Source: Bradyrhizobium sp. KBS0727 (lineage in GTDB: Bacteria > Pseudomonadota > Alphaproteobacteria > Rhizobiales > Xanthobacteraceae). From it: a DNA stretch of 64,000 bases. Location of the stretch: the NCBI RefSeq assembly GCF_005937885.2, contig NZ_CP042176.1, forward strand, positions 3,777,501 through 3,841,500, read 5' to 3'. The stretch's first letter is position 1. Every line of letters begins with the position of its first letter. The notes under the pieces were generated by a model that saw only the letters and a program-made list of their open reading frames with translations, was not told the DNA's origin and ran no database searches. This document shows positions 16,222 to 25,430 of this stretch, one piece after another. The position numbers and the translations under genes are program-made.

Positions 16222-16689
16222 CTATGCCTCGCCGCTGTCCTTGCGCACCAGATTGGCGGCGGCGCCGCGCCCGCTCATCTCGCTCTTCAACTGCTCGAAG
16301 CGGCGGTGCGCTTCGGCCTCGCGGTCATGAACCATCTGGACTGCGGCATCCCGGCTCATCGGGCCGCTGACGACGGGATTTGAATTCTCGCCGATGGTCT
16401 CATCTACATAGTATTCGCCGTTGTCGGCACGGACCGTCCACCTGAAGCGGAGCGCAGCCATCGGACCGGGCCCGACCCTGGAGTAGCCATGAGCCTCGAT
16501 GGGCGCATGGATATCGACAGGCGCGTGGGGCTGGATCGGGGCTTGTGCCTCCACGGAGGTAGGCAGCGGAGGAGGGCTGACCGGCCTTTCGTCAACCGCC
16601 GGCCGAACCGGCTCGCGATGGATATCCGGCTGATCGAGAATGCTGGCAATCGCCGCCAGCGCGTTGTCGGTCGGGTCGCTGTGGCTCAC
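16222..16689 (-). CDS. Hypothetical protein with Pro-rich N-terminus
   Basis: 155 residues, family not recognised. The N-terminal ~70 residues are Pro/His/Ala-rich with short quasi-repeats (QAPIQPHAPVDIHAPIEAHG). The C-terminal ~80 residues look folded (ALRFRWTVRADNGEYYVDET, then a helical charged segment REAEAHRRFEQLKSEMSGRG). No signal peptide or membrane helix. It is convergent with DUF1993 (20-bp gap). Codon use resembles the neighbours, so it is probably real. Confidence 0.7.
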   Translation of the reverse strand: MSHSDPTDNALAAIASILDQPDIHREPVRPAVDERPVSPPPLPTSVEAQAPIQPHAPVDIHAPIEAHGYSRVGPGPMAALRFRWTVRADNGEYYVDETIGENSNPVVSGPMSRDAAVQMVHDREAEAHRRFEQLKSEMSGRGAAANLVRKDSGEA

Positions 16690-16810
16690 AATTTAGCCTC
16701 CGGATCGAACTCCGTCTGCGGAATCGGTGTCCCCGCTGCCGCCCGGATTGCTGTCCTCACTTCCGAATAAGGCTGAGTTTTGTCCGTGCCTAGCGTTTTC
16801 GAGCCCGACG

Positions 16811-18235
16811 TCAAGCAGATACCGGCGGCAATTTGCCCCGCCAGGGCCGCGCCTGCTCCAGTTGGCCCGCAATCCGGAACAAAACGCCCTCATCGCCGAG
16901 TTTGGCCGAAAACATCATGCCGAGCGGCAAGCCGGCCTTGTTCCATGCCAGCGGCACCGACATGGCTGGTTGGCCGGACATGTTGAACATCGCGGTCGCG
17001 GGCATGTAGCGGCGCAGGATCGGCGCGATATGCGACAAATCGCTCGACATCGTGTCGAGCTCACCGATCCGTAGCGGCGGCGAGCACAGCGTGGGACACA
17101 GGAAAAGGTCGCAGGTCTCGAAGAAGGTCGCCAGCGCGCGCGAAATCTGGAAAGCCGCGAGCTGGGCGGCGACATAATCGGTCGCGGTGGTCTTCTGGGC
17201 GTTGTGGGCGCTGGCCAGCGTCAGGATCTCGAGATCGCTATCGGTCATCTCGCGGCCGATTTTCTGCTCGATCAGCCGCACCGTCAGCGCGGTGTTGCCG
17301 CCCACGATCGTTGCCATGACGGCTGCCGGGTCGGCGGCAAGTTCGGGGGCCCGTTCCTCGACATGATGGCCGAGCCCGGCCAGCAGGCCGGCGATTTCGC
17401 GTACCGCCGCAGCAATCTCCGGATCGATGGCGTCGCCATAAGGCGACCGGTCGGTGAACGCAATGCGAAGCTTGCCGGGGTCACGGCCGACCTCCTGCGA
17501 AAACGGCCGCTCCGGGGCCGGCGCGACATAGGGGCTCGACGGTTCGGGCCCATGGATCGCGTCCATCATCACGGCGCTGTCGCGCACGCTGATGCTGACG
17601 ACATGGCCGCAGGAATACCCGCCCCAGCCTTCGCCGCGGTCGGGACCGAGCGGATTGCGCGCCCGGGTCGGTTTCAGGCCGAACACGCCGGAGGCCGAAG
17701 CCGGGATCCGGATCGAGCCGCCGCCGTCGCTGGCATGCGCGACGGGAAGAATCCGGGCGGCAACCGCCGCCGCCGCACCGCCGGACGATCCGCCGGAAGA
17801 GTGCGCGAGATTCCAGGGATTGCGGGTCGGCCCGTGAAGGCGGGATTCCGTCGTCGGCATCAGGCCGAATTCTGGGCTGGCGCTCTTTCCGAAGATCGAG
17901 ACACCGGTATCGAGGAAACGTTGCGCCAGCGTGCCGGTGTGGTCGGCGACGAAATCCTTCAGGATCGTCGCGCCCGATGTCGTGCGGGTCCCCTCCAGCA
18001 GATCGAGGTCCTTCAGGAGGAACGGCACACCGGTGAAAGGACCGTCCGGAAGACCGCGATCGATCTGGCGCTCGGCATGGTCGTAGTGCTTGACCACGAC
18101 CGCGTTGATTTGCGGGTCGACCTTTGCCGTACGGGCAATCGCCTCGTCGAGCAGTTCACGCGGCGTGACCTGCTTCTTCCGCACCAGTTCGGCCAAACCG
18201 ACCGCGTCGTAATTGCCGTATTCCTTGAAGGCCAT
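16811..18235 (-). CDS. Amidase-signature hydrolase
   Basis: 474 residues of the amidase signature family, Ser-cisSer-Lys hydrolases of amides. The catalytic lysine lies in GVPFLLKDL (about K75), the cis-serine in SSGGSSGG (about 150-151) and the nucleophile in ASDGGGSIRIP (about S174). ATG 18235 has a GAGG site seven bases ahead; a GTG nine bases upstream is the alternative. No signal peptide, so cytosolic. It is the last gene of the minus-strand unit ABC importer - hydroxyacid dehydrogenase - amidase and may split an imported amide. Substrate unknown; 6-aminohexanoate-cyclic-dimer hydrolase and aryl-acylamidase relatives share this layout. Confidence 0.9.
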   Translation of the reverse strand: MAFKEYGNYDAVGLAELVRKKQVTPRELLDEAIARTAKVDPQINAVVVKHYDHAERQIDRGLPDGPFTGVPFLLKDLDLLEGTRTTSGATILKDFVADHTGTLAQRFLDTGVSIFGKSASPEFGLMPTTESRLHGPTRNPWNLAHSSGGSSGGAAAAVAARILPVAHASDGGGSIRIPASASGVFGLKPTRARNPLGPDRGEGWGGYSCGHVVSISVRDSAVMMDAIHGPEPSSPYVAPAPERPFSQEVGRDPGKLRIAFTDRSPYGDAIDPEIAAAVREIAGLLAGLGHHVEERAPELAADPAAVMATIVGGNTALTVRLIEQKIGREMTDSDLEILTLASAHNAQKTTATDYVAAQLAAFQISRALATFFETCDLFLCPTLCSPPLRIGELDTMSSDLSHIAPILRRYMPATAMFNMSGQPAMSVPLAWNKAGLPLGMMFSAKLGDEGVLFRIAGQLEQARPWRGKLPPVSA

Positions 18236-18310
18236 ATGCGTCACCTCGTTGAGGGTCGATCGACGATCCGCCCGTCAGTCCGGAATCATTGGGTCATCGT
18301 TTCAGGCTTC

Positions 18311-19300
18311 TCAGCCGAGGACGTCCTGGTTGATCACATTCTGGCGCAGGGGTTCGCCGTCCAGGACGCTCAGGATATTGCGCGCGGTCTGCTCGCTCAT
18401 GCGATCGACGGCTTCTCGCGTCACGCCGGCGACGTGTGGCGCCATGATGACGTTGGGAAGTGCGAACAGTTTGTGCCCGGCCGGCGGCGGTTCCTGCTCG
18501 AACACATCAAGGCCGGCACCGGCTAGCCTGCCGGACACCAGCGCGTCATGCAGCGCCGCCTCGTCGACGATGCCGCCGCGCGCGGTATTGATCAGATAGG
18601 CGCTCGGCTTCATCAGCTTCAGCCGCGCGGCATTGAACATGCCGACGGTCTCGGGGTTCTTCGGGCAGTGGATGCTGACGAAATCGGCGCGCGGCAGCGC
18701 CGCGTCGAGGTCGGAAACCGGCTCGCAACCGGCGGCCTTGATGTCAGCAGCAGGCTTGTAGGGATCGAAAATCAGAACGTTCATTTCCATCGCCTGGCAG
18801 CGCTTGGCGGTTCGGGTGCCGATGCGGCCGAAGCCTACGATCAGCACCGTCTTGCCGAAGAGATCGTAGGGCAGCATCCCGAGCCGGCTCGGCCACTTGT
18901 CGTCCCGGACGATCGAATGCATTTCCACCGCACGCTTGGCCAGCGTCAGCATCATGAACAGCGCCTGCTCGGCGACTGACGGGGAATTCGCCGTACCCGC
19001 CACCATCAGCGGAACCTTGCGGCGGCTCAGCGCGGGGACGTCGACGGCATCAAAGCCGACACCGATCCGCGTCACCACCTGCATGTCCTTGGACGCCTCG
19101 AGCTCGGTCTCGCCAAAACGCGTGCCGCCGAGGGCAACGCCGTGAACCGGCGCGTGCTCTTTCAGCTTGGCTTCGAAATCCCTGGCGGAGATCATGTTGG
19201 GAAATTCGACGAGTTCGATGTCGTCCCGCGCGTGGAGCAATGCACGGCCCTGGTTTGACATCGATTCCGTGGCGAAGATTTTCTTCTTGTTGGTAGCCAT
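18311..19300 (-). CDS. D-isomer-specific 2-hydroxyacid dehydrogenase
   Basis: 329 residues with the NAD-binding motif VGFGRIGTRTAKR (G156, G158, G161) and catalytic triad positions R241 (NTARGG), E270 (DVFEQEPP) and H289 (APHVAG). It oxidises or reduces a D-2-hydroxy acid/2-oxo acid pair with NAD(P); the family includes phosphoglycerate and glyoxylate/hydroxypyruvate reductases. It lies 31 bp after the ABC ATPase gene and 75 bp before the amidase, and should act on a breakdown product of the imported compound. Confidence 0.92.
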   Translation of the reverse strand: MATNKKKIFATESMSNQGRALLHARDDIELVEFPNMISARDFEAKLKEHAPVHGVALGGTRFGETELEASKDMQVVTRIGVGFDAVDVPALSRRKVPLMVAGTANSPSVAEQALFMMLTLAKRAVEMHSIVRDDKWPSRLGMLPYDLFGKTVLIVGFGRIGTRTAKRCQAMEMNVLIFDPYKPAADIKAAGCEPVSDLDAALPRADFVSIHCPKNPETVGMFNAARLKLMKPSAYLINTARGGIVDEAALHDALVSGRLAGAGLDVFEQEPPPAGHKLFALPNVIMAPHVAGVTREAVDRMSEQTARNILSVLDGEPLRQNVINQDVLG

Positions 19301-19331
19301 TTCCTGCCCTTGGTGCTGTTTTTTTACGCCG

Positions 19332-20432
19332 TCAAAGGACGACGCCGGTCACCTCGTTTAGCAGGTGCATATTGTTGAGGTCCACTGCCAATCGGAGCGG
19401 GGCGCCATCCTGCGCCCCGGCGTTGGGATTGACCCGGCCGCAGACCTGCGCGCCCTCCATCGCGAAATAGATCAGCGTCTCCATCCCCATCGGCTCGGTG
19501 ACGTCGAGCGCGGCGTCGAAGTTCTCGATGCCGGGCTCAGGATGCGCCTTGGCTTCGGTGATATGCTCGGGCCGGATGCCCAGCAGCAATTTGTCTGCGC
19601 GCGAAATATCCTTGTATCGCGCGGCGCGTGCCGGCGGTAGCGGGAAGGCGATACGGTCGGTCAGGCGAATCTGCAGCTTGCCGCCGACGTCCTCGAGCCG
19701 GCAGGGGATGAAATTCATGGCCGGCGAGCCGATGAAGCTTGCGACGAATTTCGTTGCCGGCTTGTGGTAGAGTTCATTCGGGGTCCCGATCTGCTCGATG
19801 CGACCGTGGTTCATCACCACGACTCTGTCAGCAAGCGTCATCGCCTCGACCTGGTCGTGGGTCACGTAGACCGTGGTGGTGCGGACCTTCTGGTGCACCT
19901 TCTTGATCTCGATCCGCATCTGGACGCGCAGCTTGGCGTCGAGGTTCGACAGCGGCTCGTCGAACAGAAACACCTTCGGGTTACGTACGATGGCCCGGCC
20001 CATGGCGACGCGCTGTCGCTGGCCGCCCGATAACTGCTTCGGCTTGCGGTCGACCAGTTCGACGATGTCGAGCATGCGCGCCGCCTCGTCGATCCGGCTC
20101 TTGATCTCGGCCTTCGGATAGCGCTTCAGCCGCAGTCCGAACGACATGTTTTCTGCGACGGTCATGTGCGGATAGAGCGCGTAGTTCTGGAACACCATCG
20201 CGATGTCGCGGTCCTTGGGCGGCACGTCGTTGACGACGTCGCCGCCGATCATGATGTCGCCATCGGAGATGTCCTCCAGGCCTGCGATCATCCGCAGCGT
20301 GGTCGACTTGCCGCAGCCTGACGGTCCCACCAGCACGACAAACTCATGGTCGGCGATGTCGAGATCGATGCCGCGCACCGCCTCGACGTCGTCATAACGC
20401 TTAACAACCTTACGCAACGTCACGTCAGCCAT
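19332..20432 (-). CDS. ABC importer ATP-binding protein (MalK/UgpC type)
   Basis: 366-residue ATPase of a carbohydrate-type importer. Walker A is GPSGCGKST (36-44), the signature LSGGQ is at 134-138, Walker B VFLFDEP at about 154-160, and a C-terminal TOBE/MalK-like regulatory domain extends from about 235 (HKPATKFVASFIGSPAMNF). It powers the two permeases encoded just upstream on the same strand, with four bases between this gene and the preceding permease. UgpC, SmoK and MalK are the closest named relatives; the substrate cannot be set from the ATPase. Confidence 0.93.
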   Translation of the reverse strand: MADVTLRKVVKRYDDVEAVRGIDLDIADHEFVVLVGPSGCGKSTTLRMIAGLEDISDGDIMIGGDVVNDVPPKDRDIAMVFQNYALYPHMTVAENMSFGLRLKRYPKAEIKSRIDEAARMLDIVELVDRKPKQLSGGQRQRVAMGRAIVRNPKVFLFDEPLSNLDAKLRVQMRIEIKKVHQKVRTTTVYVTHDQVEAMTLADRVVVMNHGRIEQIGTPNELYHKPATKFVASFIGSPAMNFIPCRLEDVGGKLQIRLTDRIAFPLPPARAARYKDISRADKLLLGIRPEHITEAKAHPEPGIENFDAALDVTEPMGMETLIYFAMEGAQVCGRVNPNAGAQDGAPLRLAVDLNNMHLLNEVTGVVL

Positions 20433-20436
20433 GAGT

Positions 20437-21348
20437 TCAACCCTTTGTCGCGCCGGCGGTCAGGCCGGCAATGTAGTAGTCCATCAGGAAGGCGTAGATG
20501 ATCAGCGGCGGTGCTGCTCCGAGCAGAGCGCCGGTCATGATCTGGCCCCAGTTGAACACGTCGCCCTTGATCAGAGTGGTGATGATGCCGACCGGCAGCA
20601 CCAACTGGTCGGTCGAGGTGGTGAACACCAGCGGATAAAGAAACTGCGCCCACGAGACGGTAAAGGCGAAGATGGTCGCGGCGATCAGGCCGGGCAGCGC
20701 CACCGGAATGAAGATCCGCGTCAGGGTCTGGAACCAGGAGGCTCCGTCGATGATGGCGGCTTCGTCAAGCTCCTTCGGAATCGAGGCAAAATAGCCGATC
20801 ATGATCCAGGTGCAGAACGGCACCGTCAGCGTCGGGTAGATGAACAGCAGCACGTACCAGCGATTGATCAACTGGATGCCGGTCCATTCGCCGAACTGCG
20901 CAAACACCTTGAACAGGGGAATGAAAAGCAGGCTGTCCGGGATCAAATAGGTCAGGAACACGCCGGTCGCGAGCGTCGCCGAGCCCCAGAACCGCATTCG
21001 TGCCAGCGCGAACGCCGCCGGCACAGAGATCAGCATCGTGATCGTGACCACGAAGATCGAGACCATCGCGGAGTTCAGGAAAAATCGCAGGAACTGGTTC
21101 GACGTCAGCAGGCCGACGTAGTTTTCAAGGGTGGGATGAAAGACCCACCAAGGGTTGGTCGCCGCCGAAATCTCCGCGCTGCTCTTGAGCGAGGTAATCA
21201 GCATGTAGATCGGCGGCACCAGCGAGAAGATCGCAAACAGCGTTAGGAAGAAATACGACCAGCGCAGCGCCCATGTCCGGTCGCGACTCATGCTGCCATA
21301 TTTGACGCTGCGTGTCGGGGCGGCCTTGTCGATTGCAACTGTACTCAT
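20437..21348 (-). CDS. ABC importer inner-membrane permease (MalG type)
   Basis: 303 residues with six predicted membrane helices and the EAA loop (about 200-220, EAAIIDGASWFQTLTRIFIP) that docks the ATPase. MalG/UgpE-like second permease of a carbohydrate importer. Its start overlaps the stop of the first permease by one base (21348), so translation is probably coupled. Confidence 0.92.
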   Translation of the reverse strand: MSTVAIDKAAPTRSVKYGSMSRDRTWALRWSYFFLTLFAIFSLVPPIYMLITSLKSSAEISAATNPWWVFHPTLENYVGLLTSNQFLRFFLNSAMVSIFVVTITMLISVPAAFALARMRFWGSATLATGVFLTYLIPDSLLFIPLFKVFAQFGEWTGIQLINRWYVLLFIYPTLTVPFCTWIMIGYFASIPKELDEAAIIDGASWFQTLTRIFIPVALPGLIAATIFAFTVSWAQFLYPLVFTTSTDQLVLPVGIITTLIKGDVFNWGQIMTGALLGAAPPLIIYAFLMDYYIAGLTAGATKG

Positions 21349-22286
21349 CAGGACTCATTCCCGCGCTTGTTGACATCCCGCAGGATGAAGATCGCTGCGA
21401 CCGCCAGGATTGGCACCATGAACAGCGAGACGCTGGCGCCGAGCGGAATATCGCTGCCTTCAATGCCGATCCTGAAGGCCCAGGTCGCGAAGATGTGGGT
21501 GTGATCCAGCGGGCCGCCGGTGGTCAGGATTCGCACGATGTCGAAATTGGCGAAGGTGACGATCAGCGAAAACAGCGTCGTGATCGCGATGATGTTGCGC
21601 ATCATCGGCAGCGTTATGTACCAGATCCGCTGCCACCAGTTGGCGCCGTCGATGGCGGCGGCTTCATAGAGCTGGTCCGGCACCGACTTCAGCGAAGCCA
21701 GGTACATGATCATGAAGAACGGCGCGCCGTACCAGACGTTGACCAGGATGACGGAGAAGCGCGCCCAGTCGGCATCGCCGGTCCATGGGATCGGGCCGAT
21801 GCCGAAAAACGACAGCGTATAGTTGAAGGCGCTGTAGGAGGGGTCGAACAGCCACAGCCAGGCCAATGTGCTCATCGCCGGCGGGATCACCCACGGCACC
21901 AGCAGCATGCCGCGCCATTTGCGCTGCCCTTTGGCGGGAATGTTGTGAACGAAGTGCGCGACGATGAATCCGATCAGCGCTTTGAAGATGACGGCAGAGA
22001 TCGCGAAGATGCAGGACTGCTTGACGACCAGCCAGAACGTATCGCGCTTGAACAGGAACTCGAAATTGCCGAGGCCGATGAATCTCTGCATCGACTTGTT
22101 CAGCGTCGCCAGATGGATGGAATAGAACGCCGGATAGAGCACCAGGAGCGCGATGAGAACGATCAGCGGCAGCGTCATCAGGAAGGCGGCCGTCGATTTG
22201 CGTTTGAGCGCCTTTCGCAAACTCGAACGCTTGCGCGCCGGCTGCGTGGTGCCGACGCTGTTCGGCTGAAATGCGACATCAACCAT
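21348..22286 (-). CDS. ABC importer inner-membrane permease (MalF type)
   Basis: 312 residues, six main membrane helices and an EAA loop (YEAAAIDGANWWQRIWYITLP). MalF/UgpA-like partner of the next permease. A Lys/Arg-rich cytosolic N-terminus (RKRSSLRKALKRKS) precedes the first helix. It follows the binding-protein gene after a 181-bp gap, the usual place for a stem-loop that favours binding-protein expression; no strong hairpin was picked out by eye. Confidence 0.91.
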   Translation of the reverse strand: MVDVAFQPNSVGTTQPARKRSSLRKALKRKSTAAFLMTLPLIVLIALLVLYPAFYSIHLATLNKSMQRFIGLGNFEFLFKRDTFWLVVKQSCIFAISAVIFKALIGFIVAHFVHNIPAKGQRKWRGMLLVPWVIPPAMSTLAWLWLFDPSYSAFNYTLSFFGIGPIPWTGDADWARFSVILVNVWYGAPFFMIMYLASLKSVPDQLYEAAAIDGANWWQRIWYITLPMMRNIIAITTLFSLIVTFANFDIVRILTTGGPLDHTHIFATWAFRIGIEGSDIPLGASVSLFMVPILAVAAIFILRDVNKRGNES

Positions 22287-22467
22287 GATGGATCTTCTCC
22301 GCGCGATTCATCTCAAAGGCTAAAGATAACGGCTCTTGAAGCGAGCTCTTGTCGTGAGCCGAGACTGGAACCGGCGATCAGAAAGCCGATTTCCGACGAG
22401 GCGGTCTGGCGGCGAATACGCCGCAGCGACCCGCCATCCGGCAGGCCGCCGCGGGATATCTCACATC

Positions 22468-23808
22468 CTAGCTCCGCATGAAGCCTTCGCACTCGCCTTC
22501 GGCCCAGGCGAGTGTCTTTTCCATTGCTTCGCCCTGGTAGTAGCGCAGGCACATCTTGGTCAGCGTCGCCTGGGCGTAGATCTGCTGTGCGATCTTGGGC
22601 GGCGCCGGCGACGCCGCGATCGACAGGATCTGATGCTTGTAGGGGTTCGGATAGTGATAGAGCGTGCCCTTCGGCGGCCCTTCCTCCTGCCAAACCTTCA
22701 ACGTCGTCAGCTTCTCGTAGGCCGGCAGGTCGTAGCCGCCGCTCGCCGTCACCATCTTCTCGATCGCAGCCGGTTTCGATAGCTGCACCAGCAGGCTCTT
22801 CGCGGCTTCCTTGTTCTTGGAGAAGTTCCAGATGCTCCAGAAATAGGGCAGGTAGGGCGCAAAGCGGCCCTTCGGCCCGGCCGGGAAGCCGTGGGTCCAG
22901 CACTGTTCGGCAACTTGCGGCGCGTCACGCTTGGCAACCGCCCAGGCGCTCGGCGGATTCATGATCAGCGCGCCCCTGCCGGAGACGAGCCATTTATTGT
23001 TGGACGCGTCATCCCAAGCCGCGGCATCCGGCGGCAGGAAGGCGATCAGTTTCTTGTAGTACTCAAGCGCCTGGCGGACGGCGTCGGTCTTGACGGTGAG
23101 ATTGCCCTTGGCGTCGACGAGTTGGGCGCCGTACGACAAGAAGATCGCGCCCGCGGTATCGACATTGTCGGTGGTCTCGCCGAGACCGATGCCGAACGGG
23201 AATCCTCCCTTGTGGCAGGCCTCGGCCGCTTTCAGGAACGTATCGAGCGTCCAATTGTCGGCCTTCGGTTCCGAACCGGCCGGGTACATGGCCTGCACGT
23301 CGATGCCGGCGTACTTCTTCATCAGGTCGATGCGCGAGCAGGGCCCCTTGATCTGGCTGCCGACGCAGGCGGGAACACCGAGCCACTTGCCGTCGAGCTG
23401 GCCAAGATACTTGGCCGTGCCGTTGACTTCGCCATTCTCGGCGATGATCGGCCCCATGATGTCGTTGACGGGCTCGAGCTGTTCTGAATTGGCGTGAGCC
23501 CACCAGGTCGGCATCGCGATGATATCGTGGCCGGACTTCGCCTGCCCTTCGGCCGCGATGGTCAGAAGGTTCTTGTTGCCCTGGCTCGGGATGTAGTCGA
23601 TCGTCACCTCGACCTTGGCCTTTTCGGCCCACTCATTGACCAGATCGGTCGAGGCCTTGTTGGCGCCGGGCACCCAATGATCCCAGAAGCCGATCGCGAG
23701 CTTGCCGGCAGCGTGGGCGCCGCGAATGTAGGGCGCGGTGATCAATGCGGCGGAAGATAGCGCAGTAGCAGCAACAAATTGTCGGCGAGAAAGCTTCTTG
23801 CGTGACAT
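22468..23808 (-). CDS. Extracellular solute-binding protein of carbohydrate-type ABC importer (Tat signal)
   Basis: 446-residue periplasmic binding protein of family 1. The N-terminus SRRQFVAATALSSAALITAPY is a twin-arginine type signal (R-R-Q-F). Mature motifs: KLAIGFWDHWVPGANKA, GHDIIAMPTWWAH, WLVSGRGALIMNPPSAW. ATG 23808 has an AGAGGAAA site; the frame is open to 23958. First gene of the importer unit; substrate probably a sugar, polyol or sugar-like compound, but with an amidase downstream an amide-linked one is possible. C-terminus CEGFMRS. Confidence 0.9.
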   Translation of the reverse strand: MSRKKLSRRQFVAATALSSAALITAPYIRGAHAAGKLAIGFWDHWVPGANKASTDLVNEWAEKAKVEVTIDYIPSQGNKNLLTIAAEGQAKSGHDIIAMPTWWAHANSEQLEPVNDIMGPIIAENGEVNGTAKYLGQLDGKWLGVPACVGSQIKGPCSRIDLMKKYAGIDVQAMYPAGSEPKADNWTLDTFLKAAEACHKGGFPFGIGLGETTDNVDTAGAIFLSYGAQLVDAKGNLTVKTDAVRQALEYYKKLIAFLPPDAAAWDDASNNKWLVSGRGALIMNPPSAWAVAKRDAPQVAEQCWTHGFPAGPKGRFAPYLPYFWSIWNFSKNKEAAKSLLVQLSKPAAIEKMVTASGGYDLPAYEKLTTLKVWQEEGPPKGTLYHYPNPYKHQILSIAASPAPPKIAQQIYAQATLTKMCLRYYQGEAMEKTLAWAEGECEGFMRS

Positions 23809-24266
23809 GGCGTTTCCTCTTTGCTGAGCCAGATTGTGCTTCTTGTTTTTATTCTCCGTCAGTTGCCACGCCGGATGAGAACGACGTGCCAGCGGATATT
23901 TTGTAATGAGATCAGAGCAGAATTGTTTGCGTCTGTCGAGAAAACACGACGATCGCATGCATTGAACTAACGTTGTGTATGAATTCCCGGCATCACCGGC
24001 GTCGTTTCGACGCCGAGAGGATCGTCAATAATCGGATCGATCGTATTGCGCTGCACACTACGCGTTCCGATCTCGCCGCAACCGGATACGATTGTGCCAC
24101 AGTCAATATGGCGCGTGTGTAACTCTTTCGCGCGGAAGGTATTTCCCTGTCGTGGACAGCGCACCGCGACGGTGGACGGGCTCGGGGCGAAAACGATAGT
24201 TTAGACATCGCAGGATTCACCTCCCCCTACACGCTGTCCTCGCCGATCGACCATGGAGCCTAAATA
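23809..24266. promoter_or_regulatory. Divergent promoter region of importer and LTXXQ gene
   Basis: 458 bp without a supported gene. It should hold the promoters of the importer operon (leftwards) and the LTXXQ gene (rightwards). The stretch 23940-24180 is less GC-rich than its surroundings. A perfect hairpin CGGCGTC-GTTTC-GACGCCG lies at 23997-24015 and could be an operator. No boxes assigned. Confidence 0.45.
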
Positions 24267-25031
24267 ATGATCAGTCTTACTAAGCTTGCGCGTCCGTGGT
24301 CGCGGTTGCGTGTCGCACTTGGCGCCGTGGCTCTGCTTGCACTCGGTGCATCCGCAAGCGTGGACGCGCAGGTGGTCCAAGGGGTCGAGAAAGGGGCGCG
24401 AGAGGGTAACAAGGCGGCCGGCCCCGTCGGCGGCGTGCTGGGCGGCGCTATCGGCGGCGTCGTCGGCGTGGTGACTGGCGTCACCGGCGTCTTGACCGGC
24501 GGTTCGAAGGGCGGACAGGCCCCGGCAGCGAAAGAGGGCAAGCCGAGTGAGCCGCCCAAACAAGGCGACACCGCAAAGCAAGGCGACACCGCGAAGCCGG
24601 CAAAGGCTGCGAAGGGCACGAAGTCCGCAAAGCAGCAACAGCAAGCCGTCCTCACTCAGGATGGCGCGCCGACGCTGACCGCCGAACAGATCGTCATCAA
24701 CAGCGACGCCAATATCGAGCGGATCAAGAAGGAATTGAACCTCACTCCCGAGCAGGAGAAGCATTGGGCAGGCTTCAACAGCGCAATGCACTATCTCGGG
24801 CACAACGGCGCCGATCGGCTGAACCTGCGTATCGCACGCGCCAAGCGCGACCCGCCCGACGATATCATCGAGCAGATGCGCAACGAAGCCCAGTTCCTCA
24901 ACGACCGTGCCGTCGATCAGCGCAATGTGGCCGACGCGGCCGAGCCGCTGTTTGCAGCGCTGGACGACAAGCAAAAGGCGACGTTCATTCAGGAGATGGT
25001 CAATCTCAGCCACGAGCGCGGGCTGGACTGA
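24267..25031 (+). CDS. Periplasmic LTXXQ-motif protein with glycine-zipper segment
   Basis: 254 residues. A signal peptide (VALGAVALLALGASASVDAQ) is followed by a glycine-zipper stretch (GGVLGGAIGGVVGVV), a Lys/Ala-rich linker with two perfect KQGDTA copies, and a C-terminal helical domain of the Spy/CpxP-like LTXXQ family (LNLTPEQEKHWAGF and LDDKQKATF). Such proteins are periplasmic and respond to or buffer envelope stress. GGAG lies eight bases before ATG 24267. A second member of the family is at 47643. Function here is inferred from family only. Confidence 0.8.
   Translation: MISLTKLARPWSRLRVALGAVALLALGASASVDAQVVQGVEKGAREGNKAAGPVGGVLGGAIGGVVGVVTGVTGVLTGGSKGGQAPAAKEGKPSEPPKQGDTAKQGDTAKPAKAAKGTKSAKQQQQAVLTQDGAPTLTAEQIVINSDANIERIKKELNLTPEQEKHWAGFNSAMHYLGHNGADRLNLRIARAKRDPPDDIIEQMRNEAQFLNDRAVDQRNVADAAEPLFAALDDKQKATFIQEMVNLSHERGLD
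24558..24593 (+). repeat. 18-nt tandem duplication coding KQGDTA twice
   Basis: AAACAAGGCGACACCGCA is followed directly by AAGCAAGGCGACACCGCG, two differences in 18 bases. It lies in the low-complexity linker of the LTXXQ protein and could vary in copy number between strains. Confidence 0.8.
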
Positions 25032-25430
25032 CGCCTGCTGGCCCAAGCCGGTTGCTTGACGCCAACCGGGATTTGGCCATGCGTCCAATGGTGCCCACGC
25101 GCTGGTCGATTTGAGCGCGCGCCGGACGAATAGCCGGGCACGCATGCCCTGGGGTAGGGTTGAAGGCGCGGCACCCGGCTATCCTGCCGCAGCGGCGCGG
25201 CCTTCCCAATCGTCATGCAATGATGTGGAAACCCTGACCAACTCGCGCCTTAGTGATGGCTGACTCGTGGCCTTGTCGGGAACCTGGTCGTTCGCGGCCG
25301 AGTGTTGCGCCGCCACATCACCCGGCGCACGGGCGCGATAACATTGCGAAAACGAATTCGGCCAGCGGGGGCTGTCCGAATTGAGGTCGAACGCCGGGCA
25401 GGACTGCGGCGTCACGCCCGACTTCTAAAG
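25032..25430. other. Intergenic region between LTXXQ and VOC genes
   Basis: 399 bp with no supported gene. CCGGTTG (25048-25054) and CAACCGG (25063-25069) make a hairpin just after the LTXXQ stop, plausible as its terminator though no U-tract follows. The remainder shows nothing recognisable. Confidence 0.45.

Noticed and set aside
25179..25415. Minus-strand 78-codon frame
   Set aside because: No ribosome site, no recognisable pattern, and overlaps nothing conserved.
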